Shown here: positions 48,918 through 58,610 of the stretch, piece by piece
How positions within the stretch are numbered: the stretch's first letter is position 1
Layout: every line of letters begins with the position of its first letter
Source of the DNA: Rhodanobacter panaciterrae
GTDB taxonomy: Bacteria > Pseudomonadota > Gammaproteobacteria > Xanthomonadales > Rhodanobacteraceae
Assembly: GCF_014651895.1 (NCBI RefSeq)
Contig: NZ_BMXT01000004.1
Location: 1 to 64,000 of the forward strand
DNA: 64,000 nt
Direction: 5' to 3'
The notes under the pieces: model-generated
Seen by the model: only the letters and a program-made list of their open reading frames with translations
What the model was told of the DNA's origin: nothing
Database searches by the model: none
Made by a program: the position numbers and the translations under genes

Positions 48918-50573
48918 GTGAAGCGATTGCTCCTCTCCACCTTGGTCGCAGCCGCGTGTCCAGTCGCGCTGGCCGCCGGCACCATGCCGACCTTCAGCAC
49001 CGAGCGCCTGTCCGCCGAGGTCAAGACGTTGTCCTCGGATTGGTTCGAGGGTCGTGGCCCGGCCACGCCGGCCGAGACGAAAACCATCGACTACATGGTG
49101 GCGCAGATGACGGCCGCCGGCTTGCAGCCCGGTGGCGATCTGAAGGATGGCAAGCGTGCATGGACCCAGGCGGTGCCACTGCGGCGCAGCCAGATCGTCG
49201 GCACGCCAACGTTGACACTCCAGCTCGATGGCCACAGCGAGACCCTGAGCCAGGGTGAACAGATTGCGATACGCGCGCCGATGGACGGCTCGACCACGGT
49301 GGCGATCGCGAACGCACCACTGGTGTTCGTCGGTTATGGCGTGAAGGCACCCGAGCGCAACTGGGACGACTTCAAGGGCGTCGACCTGCACGGCAAGATC
49401 GCGGTGGTGCTGGTCAATGATCCGGATTTCGAGACGGGTGTGGGTGACTTCGGCGGCAAGGCGATGACCTACTACGGCCGCTGGACCTATAAGTATGAGG
49501 AGGCTGCGCGGCAAGGCGCGCTGGGCATGCTGGTGGTGCATGAAACCGCGCCGGCCTCATACGGCTGGGCCACGGTGAAGAACTCCAATACCAACACCAT
49601 GTTCGACATCGTGCGCGACAAACCGTCTGCGGTGCATCCGGAACTGGAAGGCTGGATCCAGCGCGACCTGGCGGTGCAGATGTTCAAGCACGCCGGGCTG
49701 GATTTCGACGCCTTGAAGAAGCAGGCGCAGACGCGCGCGTTCAAACCGGTGACGCTGAAGGGCGAGACTTTCTCGGCCAGCTTCAAGGTCGATACCAGCG
49801 TGATCACCTCGCACAACATCGTTGGCCGCATCGAAGGCAGCAAGCGCCCGGACGAGACGGTGATCTACAGCGCACACTGGGATCATCTCGGCGTCGGCCA
49901 GCCCGATGCGAAGGGCGACCGCATCTACAACGGCGCGGTCGACAACGCGACCGGCACCGCGGCGCTGATCGAAATGGGCCGCGCCTTCGCGCAGGGACCG
50001 CGGCCCGAGCGTTCGGTGGTGTTCCTCAACGTCACCGCCGAGGAAAAGGGCTTGCTCGGCTCCGAGTATTACGCGTCGAATCCGTTGTATCCGCTGGCCA
50101 AGACCGCCGGCGTGTTGAACGTGGATGCGCTCGACCCGCACGGCCCCGCGCGCAACTTCACCATCTCCGGCAGCGCCAAGCTCGGTTTGCTGGATGACCT
50201 GATCGCCGATGCGAAGACCTACGGCATGGCCTACACGCCGGACCCGAAGCCGGAGGCCGGCGGATTCTTCCGCTCCGATCATTTCTCGTTCGCCAAACGC
50301 GGCGTGCCGGCGATCTCGTTCGGCTCAGGGGATGACTGGATCGACGGCGGCCTCAAAGCCGGCAAGGCCGCCGACGACGACTACACCGCCAAGCGCTATC
50401 ACCAGCCCGGCGATGAGTGGCAGGCCAACTGGCCGTTCACCGGCATGGCGCGCGACCTGCAGCTGCTCTACATGGTCGGCAACAAGTTGGCGAACTCCGA
50501 TGCGTGGCCGAACTGGAGCGAGGATTCGGAATTCCGCGGCATTCGCGACAAGACGGCGGCCGAACGGAAGTAG
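48918..50573 (+). CDS. Secreted M28-family zinc aminopeptidase
   Basis: A 551-residue exported peptidase with signal peptide MKRLLLSTLVAAACPVALAA, a PA insert domain (about 130-260) and a catalytic M28 domain. Metal ligands and catalysts are seen in SAHWDHLG, GAVDNATGTAAL, TAEEKGLLGSEYY, NVDALDPHG and RSDHFSFAKRGVPAI. It should remove N-terminal amino acids from peptides in the periplasm or outside. The start is GTG. A 44-bp inverted repeat follows the stop. Confidence 0.9.
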   Translation: MKRLLLSTLVAAACPVALAAGTMPTFSTERLSAEVKTLSSDWFEGRGPATPAETKTIDYMVAQMTAAGLQPGGDLKDGKRAWTQAVPLRRSQIVGTPTLTLQLDGHSETLSQGEQIAIRAPMDGSTTVAIANAPLVFVGYGVKAPERNWDDFKGVDLHGKIAVVLVNDPDFETGVGDFGGKAMTYYGRWTYKYEEAARQGALGMLVVHETAPASYGWATVKNSNTNTMFDIVRDKPSAVHPELEGWIQRDLAVQMFKHAGLDFDALKKQAQTRAFKPVTLKGETFSASFKVDTSVITSHNIVGRIEGSKRPDETVIYSAHWDHLGVGQPDAKGDRIYNGAVDNATGTAALIEMGRAFAQGPRPERSVVFLNVTAEEKGLLGSEYYASNPLYPLAKTAGVLNVDALDPHGPARNFTISGSAKLGLLDDLIADAKTYGMAYTPDPKPEAGGFFRSDHFSFAKRGVPAISFGSGDDWIDGGLKAGKAADDDYTAKRYHQPGDEWQANWPFTGMARDLQLLYMVGNKLANSDAWPNWSEDSEFRGIRDKTAAERK

Positions 50574-50589
50574 TCTTCGCCGTGCTCCC

Positions 50590-50734
50590 TCCCCTGCTTG
50601 TCCCAAAGGGACTTCCTTCGGTCGCAGGGGGAGGGTTGGGGTGGGGTCAGCTCTTGACCTTTGCGCCAGCCTGAGCAACCCCCTCCTGACCTCCCCCTGC
50701 GACCGAAGGAAGTCCCTTTGGGACAAGCAGGGGA
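50590..50734. repeat. Perfect 44-bp inverted repeat between convergent genes
   Basis: Positions 50590-50633 and 50691-50734 are exact reverse complements with a 57-nt spacer. Each arm holds the smaller palindrome GTCCCAAAGGGAC. The element fills the space between the M28 peptidase stop (50573) and the esterase stop (50749), so RNA from either side would fold into a very stable stem that could act as a two-way terminator. There is no long T run. Confidence 0.88.
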
Positions 50735-50748
50735 AGGAACAAAAACAA

Positions 50749-51717
50749 TCAATGTCGACCGTAGGCCCACAGCAGAAACGGCGGCAACATCTGCTTCCAT
50801 GATGCCTGGTTGTGCACACCGTCCTGCAGCTGGAACAGCGATGCATCCGCGCTACGCGACGGATGCGTCGCGTAATCCATGTCGATCGAATAGCCGAGCT
50901 GCTTCAAGCCACGGACATGGAAGCCACCGGCCTCGCGATACCCTTCGAGCAGATCCTGTGCGTCGTCGACGGTGTCGTTGATGCCGTCGCTATCGCGATC
51001 CTTGGTCTCCTCTGCCGTACCCACCGCAAACCACATCTTCAGACCGACGCGCTTGCCGCCACGATCAACCATCGCCTGCGCCAGCCGCGTGTGCTGCACC
51101 GTTGTGGCGCTGGTGCGGTCTGCCGCCAGCCAGAACGAAGGCGAGAAGGCGCCGACCCGGCCGAACACCTCCGGATACTGCCAGCCTAAATTGAAGGCAT
51201 TCAGCGCACCCAGCGACCAGCCCAGCATCGTGCGTTCGCGCGCGGACTGGCGCGTGCGGTAGTGCGCGTCGACGTATGGCACCAGCGCGGTGGCGACCCA
51301 GGCGGAATAATCTTGCGCACGCGTGCCGATCGGACCGATTACCGAGCCACCGACGAGACTGCGCGAGGTCGTGCGGTCGGACAAACCATAGCCACTGGCG
51401 CGATCGGTCAGCATGTCGATCGCCACCACGATGACCGGTTCGATCGCATGCTCGCGATAGAGTCGCGCCAGCGTCGCCTGCAGGCCCACCGCCACCATGT
51501 CCTGGCCATCGTTCGCGTACAGCACGGGATAATGACGAACGGTGTGGCTGTAATCGGGCGGCAGATAGACCGTGACCTTGATCTTCTCCGGCGCGAACGC
51601 GGGCGCATCCAGTTGCAGTTGCACGATCGCGCTTTCGGCAGCGATATCCGAGGCCAGCGCCGGCTGCATCGCGACAACCAGCAGCGCGCCAAGCAACCAC
51701 CTCAGTGCGATGCTCAT
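50749..51717 (-). CDS. Secreted alpha/beta-hydrolase esterase with calcium-loop insert
   Basis: A 322-residue exported protein of the putative esterase family (esterase D/Fes-like). The signal peptide ends near ALA (22). The nucleophile is Ser168 in GWSLGALNAF; the C-terminal histidine is probably in DGVHNQASW. Between them lies an embedded DRDSDGINDTVDD stretch (240-252), the spacing of a DxDxDG calcium-binding loop. It lies 16 nt downstream of the GH13 gene and is probably co-transcribed, so an ester-decorated or phosphorylated glucan is one possible substrate (inference). Confidence 0.82.
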   Translation of the reverse strand: MSIALRWLLGALLVVAMQPALASDIAAESAIVQLQLDAPAFAPEKIKVTVYLPPDYSHTVRHYPVLYANDGQDMVAVGLQATLARLYREHAIEPVIVVAIDMLTDRASGYGLSDRTTSRSLVGGSVIGPIGTRAQDYSAWVATALVPYVDAHYRTRQSARERTMLGWSLGALNAFNLGWQYPEVFGRVGAFSPSFWLAADRTSATTVQHTRLAQAMVDRGGKRVGLKMWFAVGTAEETKDRDSDGINDTVDDAQDLLEGYREAGGFHVRGLKQLGYSIDMDYATHPSRSADASLFQLQDGVHNQASWKQMLPPFLLWAYGRH

Positions 51718-51733
51718 GCGAGATTCCGCGCCA

Positions 51734-53353
51734 TCACTCGACGCTGGCGAACCACACGCCATAGCCGGGCAGTTGCAGCTGGTTGCCGTCAAGCTGCCCC
51801 TGCAGCAGACCGTGGCCGTCCAATCGAAGCTGCTTGCCGAGCGTCGCGGGCAAGCGGATATCGACAGTGGCATCGGCTAGGTTGAACACGACCAGGGTGG
51901 TTTGGCCATCAAGACGGCGGGTGAACGCCAATACCGGCTCACTGGTGTCGATGAACTCGATGTCGCCCCGACACAGTGCCGGCTGCGACTGACGCCAGTG
52001 CATGAAGCTGCGGAAGCCGTTCAATACCGAATGCGGGTCGGCCTCCTGCCGGGACACCGCCAACGCGCGATGCTCCTGCGGCACCGGCAGCCATGGCATG
52101 CCGCGACTGAAACCGGCGTGCGCGTCGTCGCTCCACGGCATCGGCGTGCGGCAGCCATCGCGCCCCTTGAACTGCGGCCAGAACGCGATGCCGTAGGGAT
52201 CCTGCAGCGACTCGTACGGCAGCTCGGCCTCGGTCAGGCCCAGTTCCTCGCCCTGATATACGCATACCGAACCGCGCAGCGAACAGACCATCGCGGTAAG
52301 CAGGTTGGCCAGCTGTGTCGAAGACTGGCCCCGGCCCCAGCGCGTCAGCACGCGCTCGACATCGTGGTTGGAGATTGCCCAGCACGGCCAGCCTTCGGTC
52401 ATCTGCGCTTCCAGCGCCTGCACCGTGCCACGGATGTGGGCGGCACTGAAGTCATCGGTCAGCAGCTCGAAGCTGTAGCCCATGTGCAGACGGCCGTGGC
52501 GGGTGTATTCGGCCATCGTCGCCAGCGAATCCTCCGACGAAATCTCGCCCAGTGCAGCCACGTCCGGATAGCGATCCATCAAGGTGCGCAACTCGCCGAG
52601 AAACGCCAGGTTCTCCGGTCGCGTGTTGTTGTAGTAGTGGTACTGGAACGCGTACGGGTTGTCCGGGCTGAAGCCGCGGCCCACGCGCTTCTCTTTCGGC
52701 TTGGGCGGGTTGTCGCGCAGCTCGCGATCGTGGAAGCAGAAGTTGATCGCGTCCAGACGCACGCCGTCCACGCCCTTGTCCAGCCAGAAGCGCACGCTGT
52801 CGAGGATCGCCGCGCGCACCTCGGGATGATGGAAATTCAGGTCCGGCTGCGAGGTCAGGAAATTGTGCAGGTAGTACTGCCCGCGTCGCGGCTCCCACTG
52901 CCAGGCCGATCCGCCGAACAGCGACAACCAGTTGTTCGGCGCACCGCCGTCATCCTTCGCATCGGCCCATACGTACCAGTCGGCCTTCGGGTTGTCGCGA
53001 CTCTCGCGACTTTCCTTGAACCAGACATGCTCGATCGAGGTGTGGCTGAGCACCTGGTCGATCATCACCTTCAGACCGAGCCCGTGCGCCTTGGCCAGCA
53101 GGCGGTCGAAATCCGCCAGCGTGCCGAACAGCGGGTCGACATCGCGGTAGTCGGCAATGTCGTAACCGAAGTCGGCCATCGGCGACTTGAAGAATGGCGC
53201 AATCCAGATCGCGTCGACACCGAGGCTGGCCACATAATCGAGCCGCTCGATGATGCCCGGCAAATCACCCACGCCGTTGCCGTCGGTGTCCAGGAAGCTG
53301 CGCGGGTAAATCTGGTAGATGACGGCTCCGCGCCACCAGGGTGCATCACTCAT
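51734..53353 (-). CDS. GH13 alpha-glucosidase
   Basis: A 539-residue cytoplasmic (no signal peptide) GH13 enzyme of the oligo-1,6-glucosidase/alpha-glucosidase group. It starts WWRGAVIYQIYPRSFLDTDGNG. The catalytic nucleophile is the Asp in GVRLDAINF, the acid/base Glu in ALGEISSEDS and the third Asp in AISNHDVERV. The ATG at 53353 has GGGA 7 nt upstream; 53359 is an alternative. It is divergent from the TonB-dependent receptor and has an operator-like palindrome 108 nt upstream. It should hydrolyse imported maltose-type oligosaccharides. Confidence 0.92.
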   Translation of the reverse strand: MSDAPWWRGAVIYQIYPRSFLDTDGNGVGDLPGIIERLDYVASLGVDAIWIAPFFKSPMADFGYDIADYRDVDPLFGTLADFDRLLAKAHGLGLKVMIDQVLSHTSIEHVWFKESRESRDNPKADWYVWADAKDDGGAPNNWLSLFGGSAWQWEPRRGQYYLHNFLTSQPDLNFHHPEVRAAILDSVRFWLDKGVDGVRLDAINFCFHDRELRDNPPKPKEKRVGRGFSPDNPYAFQYHYYNNTRPENLAFLGELRTLMDRYPDVAALGEISSEDSLATMAEYTRHGRLHMGYSFELLTDDFSAAHIRGTVQALEAQMTEGWPCWAISNHDVERVLTRWGRGQSSTQLANLLTAMVCSLRGSVCVYQGEELGLTEAELPYESLQDPYGIAFWPQFKGRDGCRTPMPWSDDAHAGFSRGMPWLPVPQEHRALAVSRQEADPHSVLNGFRSFMHWRQSQPALCRGDIEFIDTSEPVLAFTRRLDGQTTLVVFNLADATVDIRLPATLGKQLRLDGHGLLQGQLDGNQLQLPGYGVWFASVE

Positions 53354-53460
53354 TCGCATGTCCCGTAAGTTCTTGCTCGAGTCGAAGCGACCCACCGGAG
53401 GCGGTGCTTTCGCAGCATGTCGGGGAGCTTACTGGCAGCATGCCGGTGCAGCCGTGACAG

Positions 53461-53474
53461 TGCATACGTATTCA
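53461..53474. promoter_or_regulatory. Candidate operator copy 1 (alpha-glucosidase side)
   Basis: TGCATACGTATTCA, a 14-bp near-palindrome centred on CG. It is the reverse complement of copies 2 and 3, with all 14 bases identical. It lies 108 nt upstream of the GH13 start. The size and central CG are typical of LacI-family operators. Confidence 0.65.
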
Positions 53475-53674
53475 TGAAAGTTCGTTATCGCACTGCAGCA
53501 TGCAACGCACTGAAATCGTATGGACGTCCAAACAAATAACCGCTTCGGTCGCACCGGATGTTGCACTTGCTGGCTTTCAGCGCACTTTGAATGCGTCAGA
53601 GCACTTCGAAAAATCGAACCGGAGCGGCATTTGCCACATGATCGAATACCCGTTTGCGGTGCACAGCAGCACAA

Positions 53675-53688
53675 TGAATACGTATGCA
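53675..53688. promoter_or_regulatory. Candidate operator copy 2 (receptor side)
   Basis: TGAATACGTATGCA, identical to copy 3 and the exact reverse complement of copy 1. It lies 150 nt upstream of the receptor start codon. Confidence 0.65.
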
Positions 53689-53837
53689 GGAAACGGTTTG
53701 CCTGTTGGGGGCGGCCCTACCATGGCGGCCACGTCGACGGGTTACCGGCACACACATGCGTGCCGTCCATCGCAACGTTGGGGCTGGTGATTGCAACCAC
53801 TACAAATAATGACGCGCAACTTTGGGAGGGGATAACG

Positions 53838-56648
53838 GTGATATTCAAACGTAACGTGCTTGCCTTGGCACTGGCATCGGTCGGCTTCTGCGCGACCTCC
53901 GCCGTATACGCGGCCGCGCCGCAGAATGACCAGCCTGCCAGTTCGCAGGACACCAGCCAGACCGCGAAAGATGCCCAGGCCGTCAAGGATGCCAAGGCGA
54001 AGAAGAAGCAGGAAGCCACCCAGCTTGGCGTAGTGACGGTGAGCGGCTTCGCGCAAAGCGTCCAGAACGCGACCGCGGTCAAGCAGTCGTCTGACGAGAT
54101 CGTCGAAGCGATCTCCGCCGAAGACATCGGCAAGCTGCCCGACGTCAGCATCGCCGAATCGATCGCCCGCCTGCCGGGCGTTTCGGCGCAGCGTGTCGCG
54201 GGTCGGGCGCAGGTCATCAGCGTGCGAGGCCTCTCGCCAGACTTCGCCACCACGCTGCTCAACGGCCGCGAGATGGTCAGCACCGGCGACAACCGCAGCG
54301 TGGAGTTCGACCAATATCCGTCCGAACTGATGAGCGGCGTTACGGTATACAAGACACCGAACGCCAGCCTGATCGGCCAAGGACTCTCGGGCACCTTGGA
54401 CATGCACACCGTCCGCCCACTGGACTACCACGAAGACGTGGCTGTGGTCGGTGTACGCGGCCAGCACAATTCGCTGGGTTCGGCAGCCAATGCCAGCGCC
54501 AACGGCAATCGCTTCAACGCAAGCTATATCGGTCAGTTTCTTGACCGCACGCTGGGTATTGCCGTCGGCTACGCGCACTCCCTGACGCCGACCCAGGAAA
54601 ATCAGGTCGGCCTGTACGAACCGTGGGAGCAGGTGGGTGCTGGCTGGCGTCCCGGCGTACCTGCCGGCACCTTTTACTCGGAGGGCATCAAGGCCCTACG
54701 CCGCACCGGCTACACCAAGCGCGACGGCGTGATGGCCACGGTGGAATGGCGGCCCTCGGACCAATGGACGAGCACGCTCGACCTGTTCCACACCAAGGCC
54801 ACGCAGAAAGACACGGCTAATCAGTTCGAGGTCAATCTCGGCGACTACAACGGCGGTTATGGCCATATCAACGTCACCAACCCCGTCATCAACGGCAACG
54901 GGACGTTCACTGGCGGCACGGCGGCCAATCTGTATCCGCTGGTGCGCGGGATGTACGACAGCCGTCACGACACGATCAACGCCGCCGGATGGAAGAACGA
55001 ATTCACCGCCGGACAAGTCAGCATCGTGGCCGATCTCAGCTACTCCAAGGCCAAGCGTCGCGAACTCGAGCTGGAAACCAATACCCAGTTGGAGCCAGTT
55101 CCGCAGCTGGACACGCTGAACCTGAATTACTCGAGCAGCAACTTCTCCCAGCTGTCGCCCGGGCTGGATTATTCCGATCCGAGCAAGCTGTACCTGCGCA
55201 ATACCATTTACGGCTCGGGCTACGGCAAGGTGCCGCGGGTCAGCGATGAGTTGAAGAGCGCCAAGCTCGGCGCCATCGTGCCGATGCCGGATTCGATCAG
55301 CTCGGTGGTCCCGAATGTCGAAATCGGTGTCAACTACGCCGACCGCGAAAAGAACAAGCAGCAACCCGAAGGGAATATCAATGTCGGCGCGCAGGGCGAT
55401 ACCACCATCGCTCCCGATCTGCAGTACGGCTTGGTCGATCTCGGCTTCGCCGGCGTGGGCCGGATCCCGTCGTGGTACGTACCTGGCGTCGTCGCGCGCT
55501 ACATGACCTTCCAGCCAAGCTCGGATGCTTCGTACCTGGTGTCGAAAGCCTGGGCATTGTCCGAGAAGATCACCACCGCGTACGCCATGGGCAACATCGA
55601 CACCACATGGGGTGTGCCGGTCCGGGGCAATATTGGCGTCCAGCTGCAGCATGCCGACCAGTCCTCGTCCGCCAACCTGTTCAACGGCACGCAACCTGTT
55701 GGCAGCCAAATCCAGGCGATCTCAAGCGGCAAGGCCTACACAGACGTGCTGCCCAGCCTGAATCTCGCCTTCTCGCTGACCGAAGAGCAGATGCTTCGCG
55801 TGGCGCTGGCCAAGCAGGTGGCACGTCCGCGCATGGACGATATGCGTGCCTCCATGGACTTCGGTGTCGACAGCGCAACCGGCAAGCCTGGCGCCAGCGG
55901 TGGCAATCCGAAGCTCGATCCGTGGCGCGCCAACGCCTTCGATCTTTCGTGGGAGAAATACTTTGGCGACAGCGGCGGTTACGTGGCCGCCGCGTTCTTC
56001 TACAAGGAGCTGACCAGCTACATCTATACGCAGACCAGCGACAACTACGACTTCTCTGCTCAGGTGGCTGGTTACACACCACCGCCGGGTTCGCCACCGG
56101 CGTTGAAGACCGGCACGTACAGCTCGCCGATGAACGGCAAGGGTGGCTCGCTGAGAGGCCTCGAACTCTCCACATCGTTGCCGCTGAAGCTGCTCACGCC
56201 GGTGCTTGACGGCTTCGGGATCCTGGCGAGCGCCAGCTTCAACGACAGCAGCATCAAGATCCTGGCGCCGGAGAACGCCACCAGTGTCGGCAACGGCCCC
56301 ATCAACCTGCCCGGCTTGTCAAAGCGCGTGTACAACCTGACCGCCTACTATGAGAAGAACGGGTTCGACGCACGCATCAGCGAGCGCAAGCGTTCGGACT
56401 TCATCGGCGAGATTGGCAACTTCGACGGCGCCCGCACGCTGCGCTACGTCGTCGGTGAAAATATCTTCGACGCCCAAGTCGGTTACACCTTCGGCCCCGC
56501 CAGCAGCCTCCATGGGCTGAGCGTGCAGTTGCAGGCCAGTAACCTGACGAACGCGCCCTACCGCACTTACGCTGGCACGAAGGATCGCCCACTCGAGTAC
56601 ATCGAGTGGGGTCGCACCTACCTGCTTGGCGCTACCTACAAGTTCTGA
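53838..56648 (+). CDS. TonB-dependent receptor (Xanthomonas/Caulobacter carbohydrate type)
   Basis: A 936-residue outer-membrane transporter. Signal peptide to about residue 26; a Gln/Lys-rich linker; a TonB-box-like VVTVSG; a plug domain with IVEAISAEDIGKLPDVSIAESIARLPGV and ISVRGLSPDF; then a 22-strand barrel ending LLGATYKF with the terminal Phe needed for membrane insertion. This is the TonB-Xanth-Caul subfamily linked to plant or storage oligosaccharides. The GTG start follows GGAGGGG by 6 nt. Neighbouring GH13 genes suggest alpha-glucan oligosaccharides as cargo. A terminator follows. Confidence 0.93.
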   Translation: MIFKRNVLALALASVGFCATSAVYAAAPQNDQPASSQDTSQTAKDAQAVKDAKAKKKQEATQLGVVTVSGFAQSVQNATAVKQSSDEIVEAISAEDIGKLPDVSIAESIARLPGVSAQRVAGRAQVISVRGLSPDFATTLLNGREMVSTGDNRSVEFDQYPSELMSGVTVYKTPNASLIGQGLSGTLDMHTVRPLDYHEDVAVVGVRGQHNSLGSAANASANGNRFNASYIGQFLDRTLGIAVGYAHSLTPTQENQVGLYEPWEQVGAGWRPGVPAGTFYSEGIKALRRTGYTKRDGVMATVEWRPSDQWTSTLDLFHTKATQKDTANQFEVNLGDYNGGYGHINVTNPVINGNGTFTGGTAANLYPLVRGMYDSRHDTINAAGWKNEFTAGQVSIVADLSYSKAKRRELELETNTQLEPVPQLDTLNLNYSSSNFSQLSPGLDYSDPSKLYLRNTIYGSGYGKVPRVSDELKSAKLGAIVPMPDSISSVVPNVEIGVNYADREKNKQQPEGNINVGAQGDTTIAPDLQYGLVDLGFAGVGRIPSWYVPGVVARYMTFQPSSDASYLVSKAWALSEKITTAYAMGNIDTTWGVPVRGNIGVQLQHADQSSSANLFNGTQPVGSQIQAISSGKAYTDVLPSLNLAFSLTEEQMLRVALAKQVARPRMDDMRASMDFGVDSATGKPGASGGNPKLDPWRANAFDLSWEKYFGDSGGYVAAAFFYKELTSYIYTQTSDNYDFSAQVAGYTPPPGSPPALKTGTYSSPMNGKGGSLRGLELSTSLPLKLLTPVLDGFGILASASFNDSSIKILAPENATSVGNGPINLPGLSKRVYNLTAYYEKNGFDARISERKRSDFIGEIGNFDGARTLRYVVGENIFDAQVGYTFGPASSLHGLSVQLQASNLTNAPYRTYAGTKDRPLEYIEWGRTYLLGATYKF

Positions 56649-56664
56649 GCTAACGCGCCCCCAT

Positions 56665-56696
56665 CCTGCCGGCGGCGACGCTGGCAGGTTTTTTTT
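56665..56696 (+). terminator. Rho-independent terminator after the receptor
   Basis: CCTGCC and GGCAGG form the stem, followed by eight T (56689-56696). It lies 17 nt after the receptor stop and separates it from the enzyme operon, so the enzymes need their own promoter in the next 230 nt. Confidence 0.88.
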
Positions 56697-56856
56697 GGCT
56701 GACCTTTGTATAGCGTTCGCGACTCGACAAGCCTGCCCAAAACGTCGACTGTCCACGCCTGCTGTTGTCGATCGGAGTAACCACGCTCCGCCTGTGCAAT
56801 TAAAAACCTGCCGCTCACCCCGCATTGCTTCGCGGAAAACCGCACGACCGTGCGGA

Positions 56857-56870
56857 TGAATAAATATGCA
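56857..56870. promoter_or_regulatory. Weaker relative of the ATACGTAT operator
   Basis: TGAATAAATATGCA matches copies 2 and 3 at 12 of 14 positions; only the central CG is replaced by AA. It lies 61 nt before the GH13 amylase start and 1 nt after a CCGCAC-GACC-GTGCGG hairpin (56840-56855). Confidence 0.45.
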
Positions 56871-56930
56871 AAACCAATGGCACCCGCCGCGCTGCGGCCT
56901 GCCATGAAGAGCGCTCCCGAGGATTGATCG

Positions 56931-58610
56931 ATGCCGTTCCGTGCACATCATCAGCCACACGAGAACAACGCGATCACCCGCAAGTTGTCGGAGTCTCCGT
57001 TTATACGCCTGATACGCCCTGCTGCCCTCGCCCCACTCCTGTGCACCACCCTGCTCGCCACCGGATGCGCGACGCAATCACCGCATGCGCCCGTCGCTGA
57101 CCACGGTACCGCCACCAAGACGTCGCCGCCGAGCGAGTCATCCATCGCCTGCTCGGATGTCTGGTACGAAATCTTCGTGCGCAGCTGGTACGACACCAAT
57201 GGCGACGGCATCGGTGACCTCAACGGCGTCACCGCGAAACTCGATTACCTCAAGTCGCTCGGTATCAGCGGCATCTGGCTGATGCCGATCAATCCATCGC
57301 CGAGCTACCACGGCTACGACGTCACCGATTACTACGGCATCAACCCGCAATACGGCACGATGAAGGATTTCCAGCGCCTGCTGGATGAAGCGCACAAGCG
57401 CGGTATCAAGGTGATCATCGACCTGGTGATCAACCACACCAGCGACCAGCATCCGTGGTTCCTCGCCGCCAGCAACCCTGCCGACCCGCATCACGACTGG
57501 TACAGCTGGGCAAAACCCGGCACCGATCTGAATGCCACCAGCGCCACTGACACACCTGCGTGGCATGCCACACCGAGCGGCCAGCACTACATCGGCGTGT
57601 TCACCGGCACGATGCCGGATCTGGATTACGACACGCCGGCGGTACGCGAAGAGATGGTTCGCCTGGGCCAGTTCTGGCTGAAGAAGGGTGTCGACGGCTT
57701 CCGTCTCGATGCGGCCCAGCACATCTATTACGACTTCAAGTCGCAAGATGGCGATCCAGCCGTGCTGAAAAAGAACCTAACCTGGGGGTCGGAGTTCCGC
57801 CGCGGTCTCGACGAGGTCAGGCCCGATGCCTACGTGGTCGGCGAGGTTACCCAGGACGACGCGGAAAAACTCGCACCCTGGTTCAAGCCACTGAGCGCCG
57901 TGTTCGATTTTCCACTGGCGACGCATCTGATCGACAGCGCGAAGAGTGAACGCGCAGGCGATCTTGGTGGCGTCCTCGCACGCACCGATGCCGCCTATCG
58001 CAAGGCCACCGGCAAGTCAGGCGTGGATGCGCCGTTCCTGTCCAACCACGATCAGGAGCGCGTGATGAGCCAGCTCGACGGCAATGCGCAGCACATGCGC
58101 ATGGCCGCCGCGCTGCTGCTCACCCTGCCCGGCCAGCCGTTCGTCTACTACGGCGAGGAACTCGGCATGCGCGGCAAGAAGCCCGATCCGGATCTGCGCG
58201 AACCGATGCGCTGGAACCGCGATCCGCACGCCAGGGGCACCACCGCGTGGGAGGCATCGACCTCCGGCAACGGCTCGGCAGTGTCGGTCGCGGCCGAACA
58301 GGCCGACCCCGATTCGCTGCTCAACTACTACACGAAGTTGATCCACTGGCGCAGCACCATCCCCGCACTGCGCGACGGCGACTACCGCATCTACCCGGAG
58401 GCGAACGACCACCTGCTGGCGTGGCAGCGCGCCGACGCGCATGGCGCGGTACTGGTTATCCACAACCTTTCCGGCCAGCCGCAATCGATGCCTCTGGACG
58501 TGCCCGGCCAGCCGCGCTACACCCGCGTGCTGCGCCAGAGCACGCACGGTGCTTCCCTCCACGACGGCCGCGTGCAGCTGCCGCCCTACAGCAGCGTGGT
58601 CCTGCAATGA
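56931..58610 (+). CDS. GH13 alpha-amylase-type lipoprotein
   Basis: A 559-residue exported GH13 enzyme with a long signal ending LLATGC (Cys46), so probably lipid-anchored. It starts CSDVWYEIFVRSWYDTNGDG. Catalytic residues: Asp in GFRLDAAQHIYY, Glu in YVVGEVTQDD, Asp in FLSNHDQERV. A C-terminal beta domain ends VQLPPYSSVVL. The ATG has GAGGA 7 nt upstream. It should cut alpha-glucans at the cell surface or in the periplasm. It overlaps the GH31 gene by 4 nt. Confidence 0.92.
   Translation: MPFRAHHQPHENNAITRKLSESPFIRLIRPAALAPLLCTTLLATGCATQSPHAPVADHGTATKTSPPSESSIACSDVWYEIFVRSWYDTNGDGIGDLNGVTAKLDYLKSLGISGIWLMPINPSPSYHGYDVTDYYGINPQYGTMKDFQRLLDEAHKRGIKVIIDLVINHTSDQHPWFLAASNPADPHHDWYSWAKPGTDLNATSATDTPAWHATPSGQHYIGVFTGTMPDLDYDTPAVREEMVRLGQFWLKKGVDGFRLDAAQHIYYDFKSQDGDPAVLKKNLTWGSEFRRGLDEVRPDAYVVGEVTQDDAEKLAPWFKPLSAVFDFPLATHLIDSAKSERAGDLGGVLARTDAAYRKATGKSGVDAPFLSNHDQERVMSQLDGNAQHMRMAAALLLTLPGQPFVYYGEELGMRGKKPDPDLREPMRWNRDPHARGTTAWEASTSGNGSAVSVAAEQADPDSLLNYYTKLIHWRSTIPALRDGDYRIYPEANDHLLAWQRADAHGAVLVIHNLSGQPQSMPLDVPGQPRYTRVLRQSTHGASLHDGRVQLPPYSSVVLQ

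Larger units (their letters stand above)
53354..53837. other. Divergent regulatory region of the carbohydrate locus
   Basis: A 484-nt gap between the alpha-glucosidase and the receptor. It contains two inverted copies of the ATACGTAT palindrome (53461-53474 and 53675-53688). Directly after the second copy comes AAACGGTTT (53691-53699), which fits the AAnCGnTT half-site pattern of LacI-type operators. The receptor's ribosome site GGAGGGG lies at the right end. No gene is supported here. Confidence 0.7.

Noticed and set aside
53520..53837. A 106-residue N-terminal extension of the TonB-dependent receptor
   Set aside because: It has no signal-peptide character and crosses an operator; the GTG at 53838 has a strong ribosome site and a proper signal peptide follows.
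58247..58606. A long N-terminal extension of the GH31 gene
   Set aside because: It lies in another frame of the GH13 gene; the ATG at 58607 starts a clean signal peptide.
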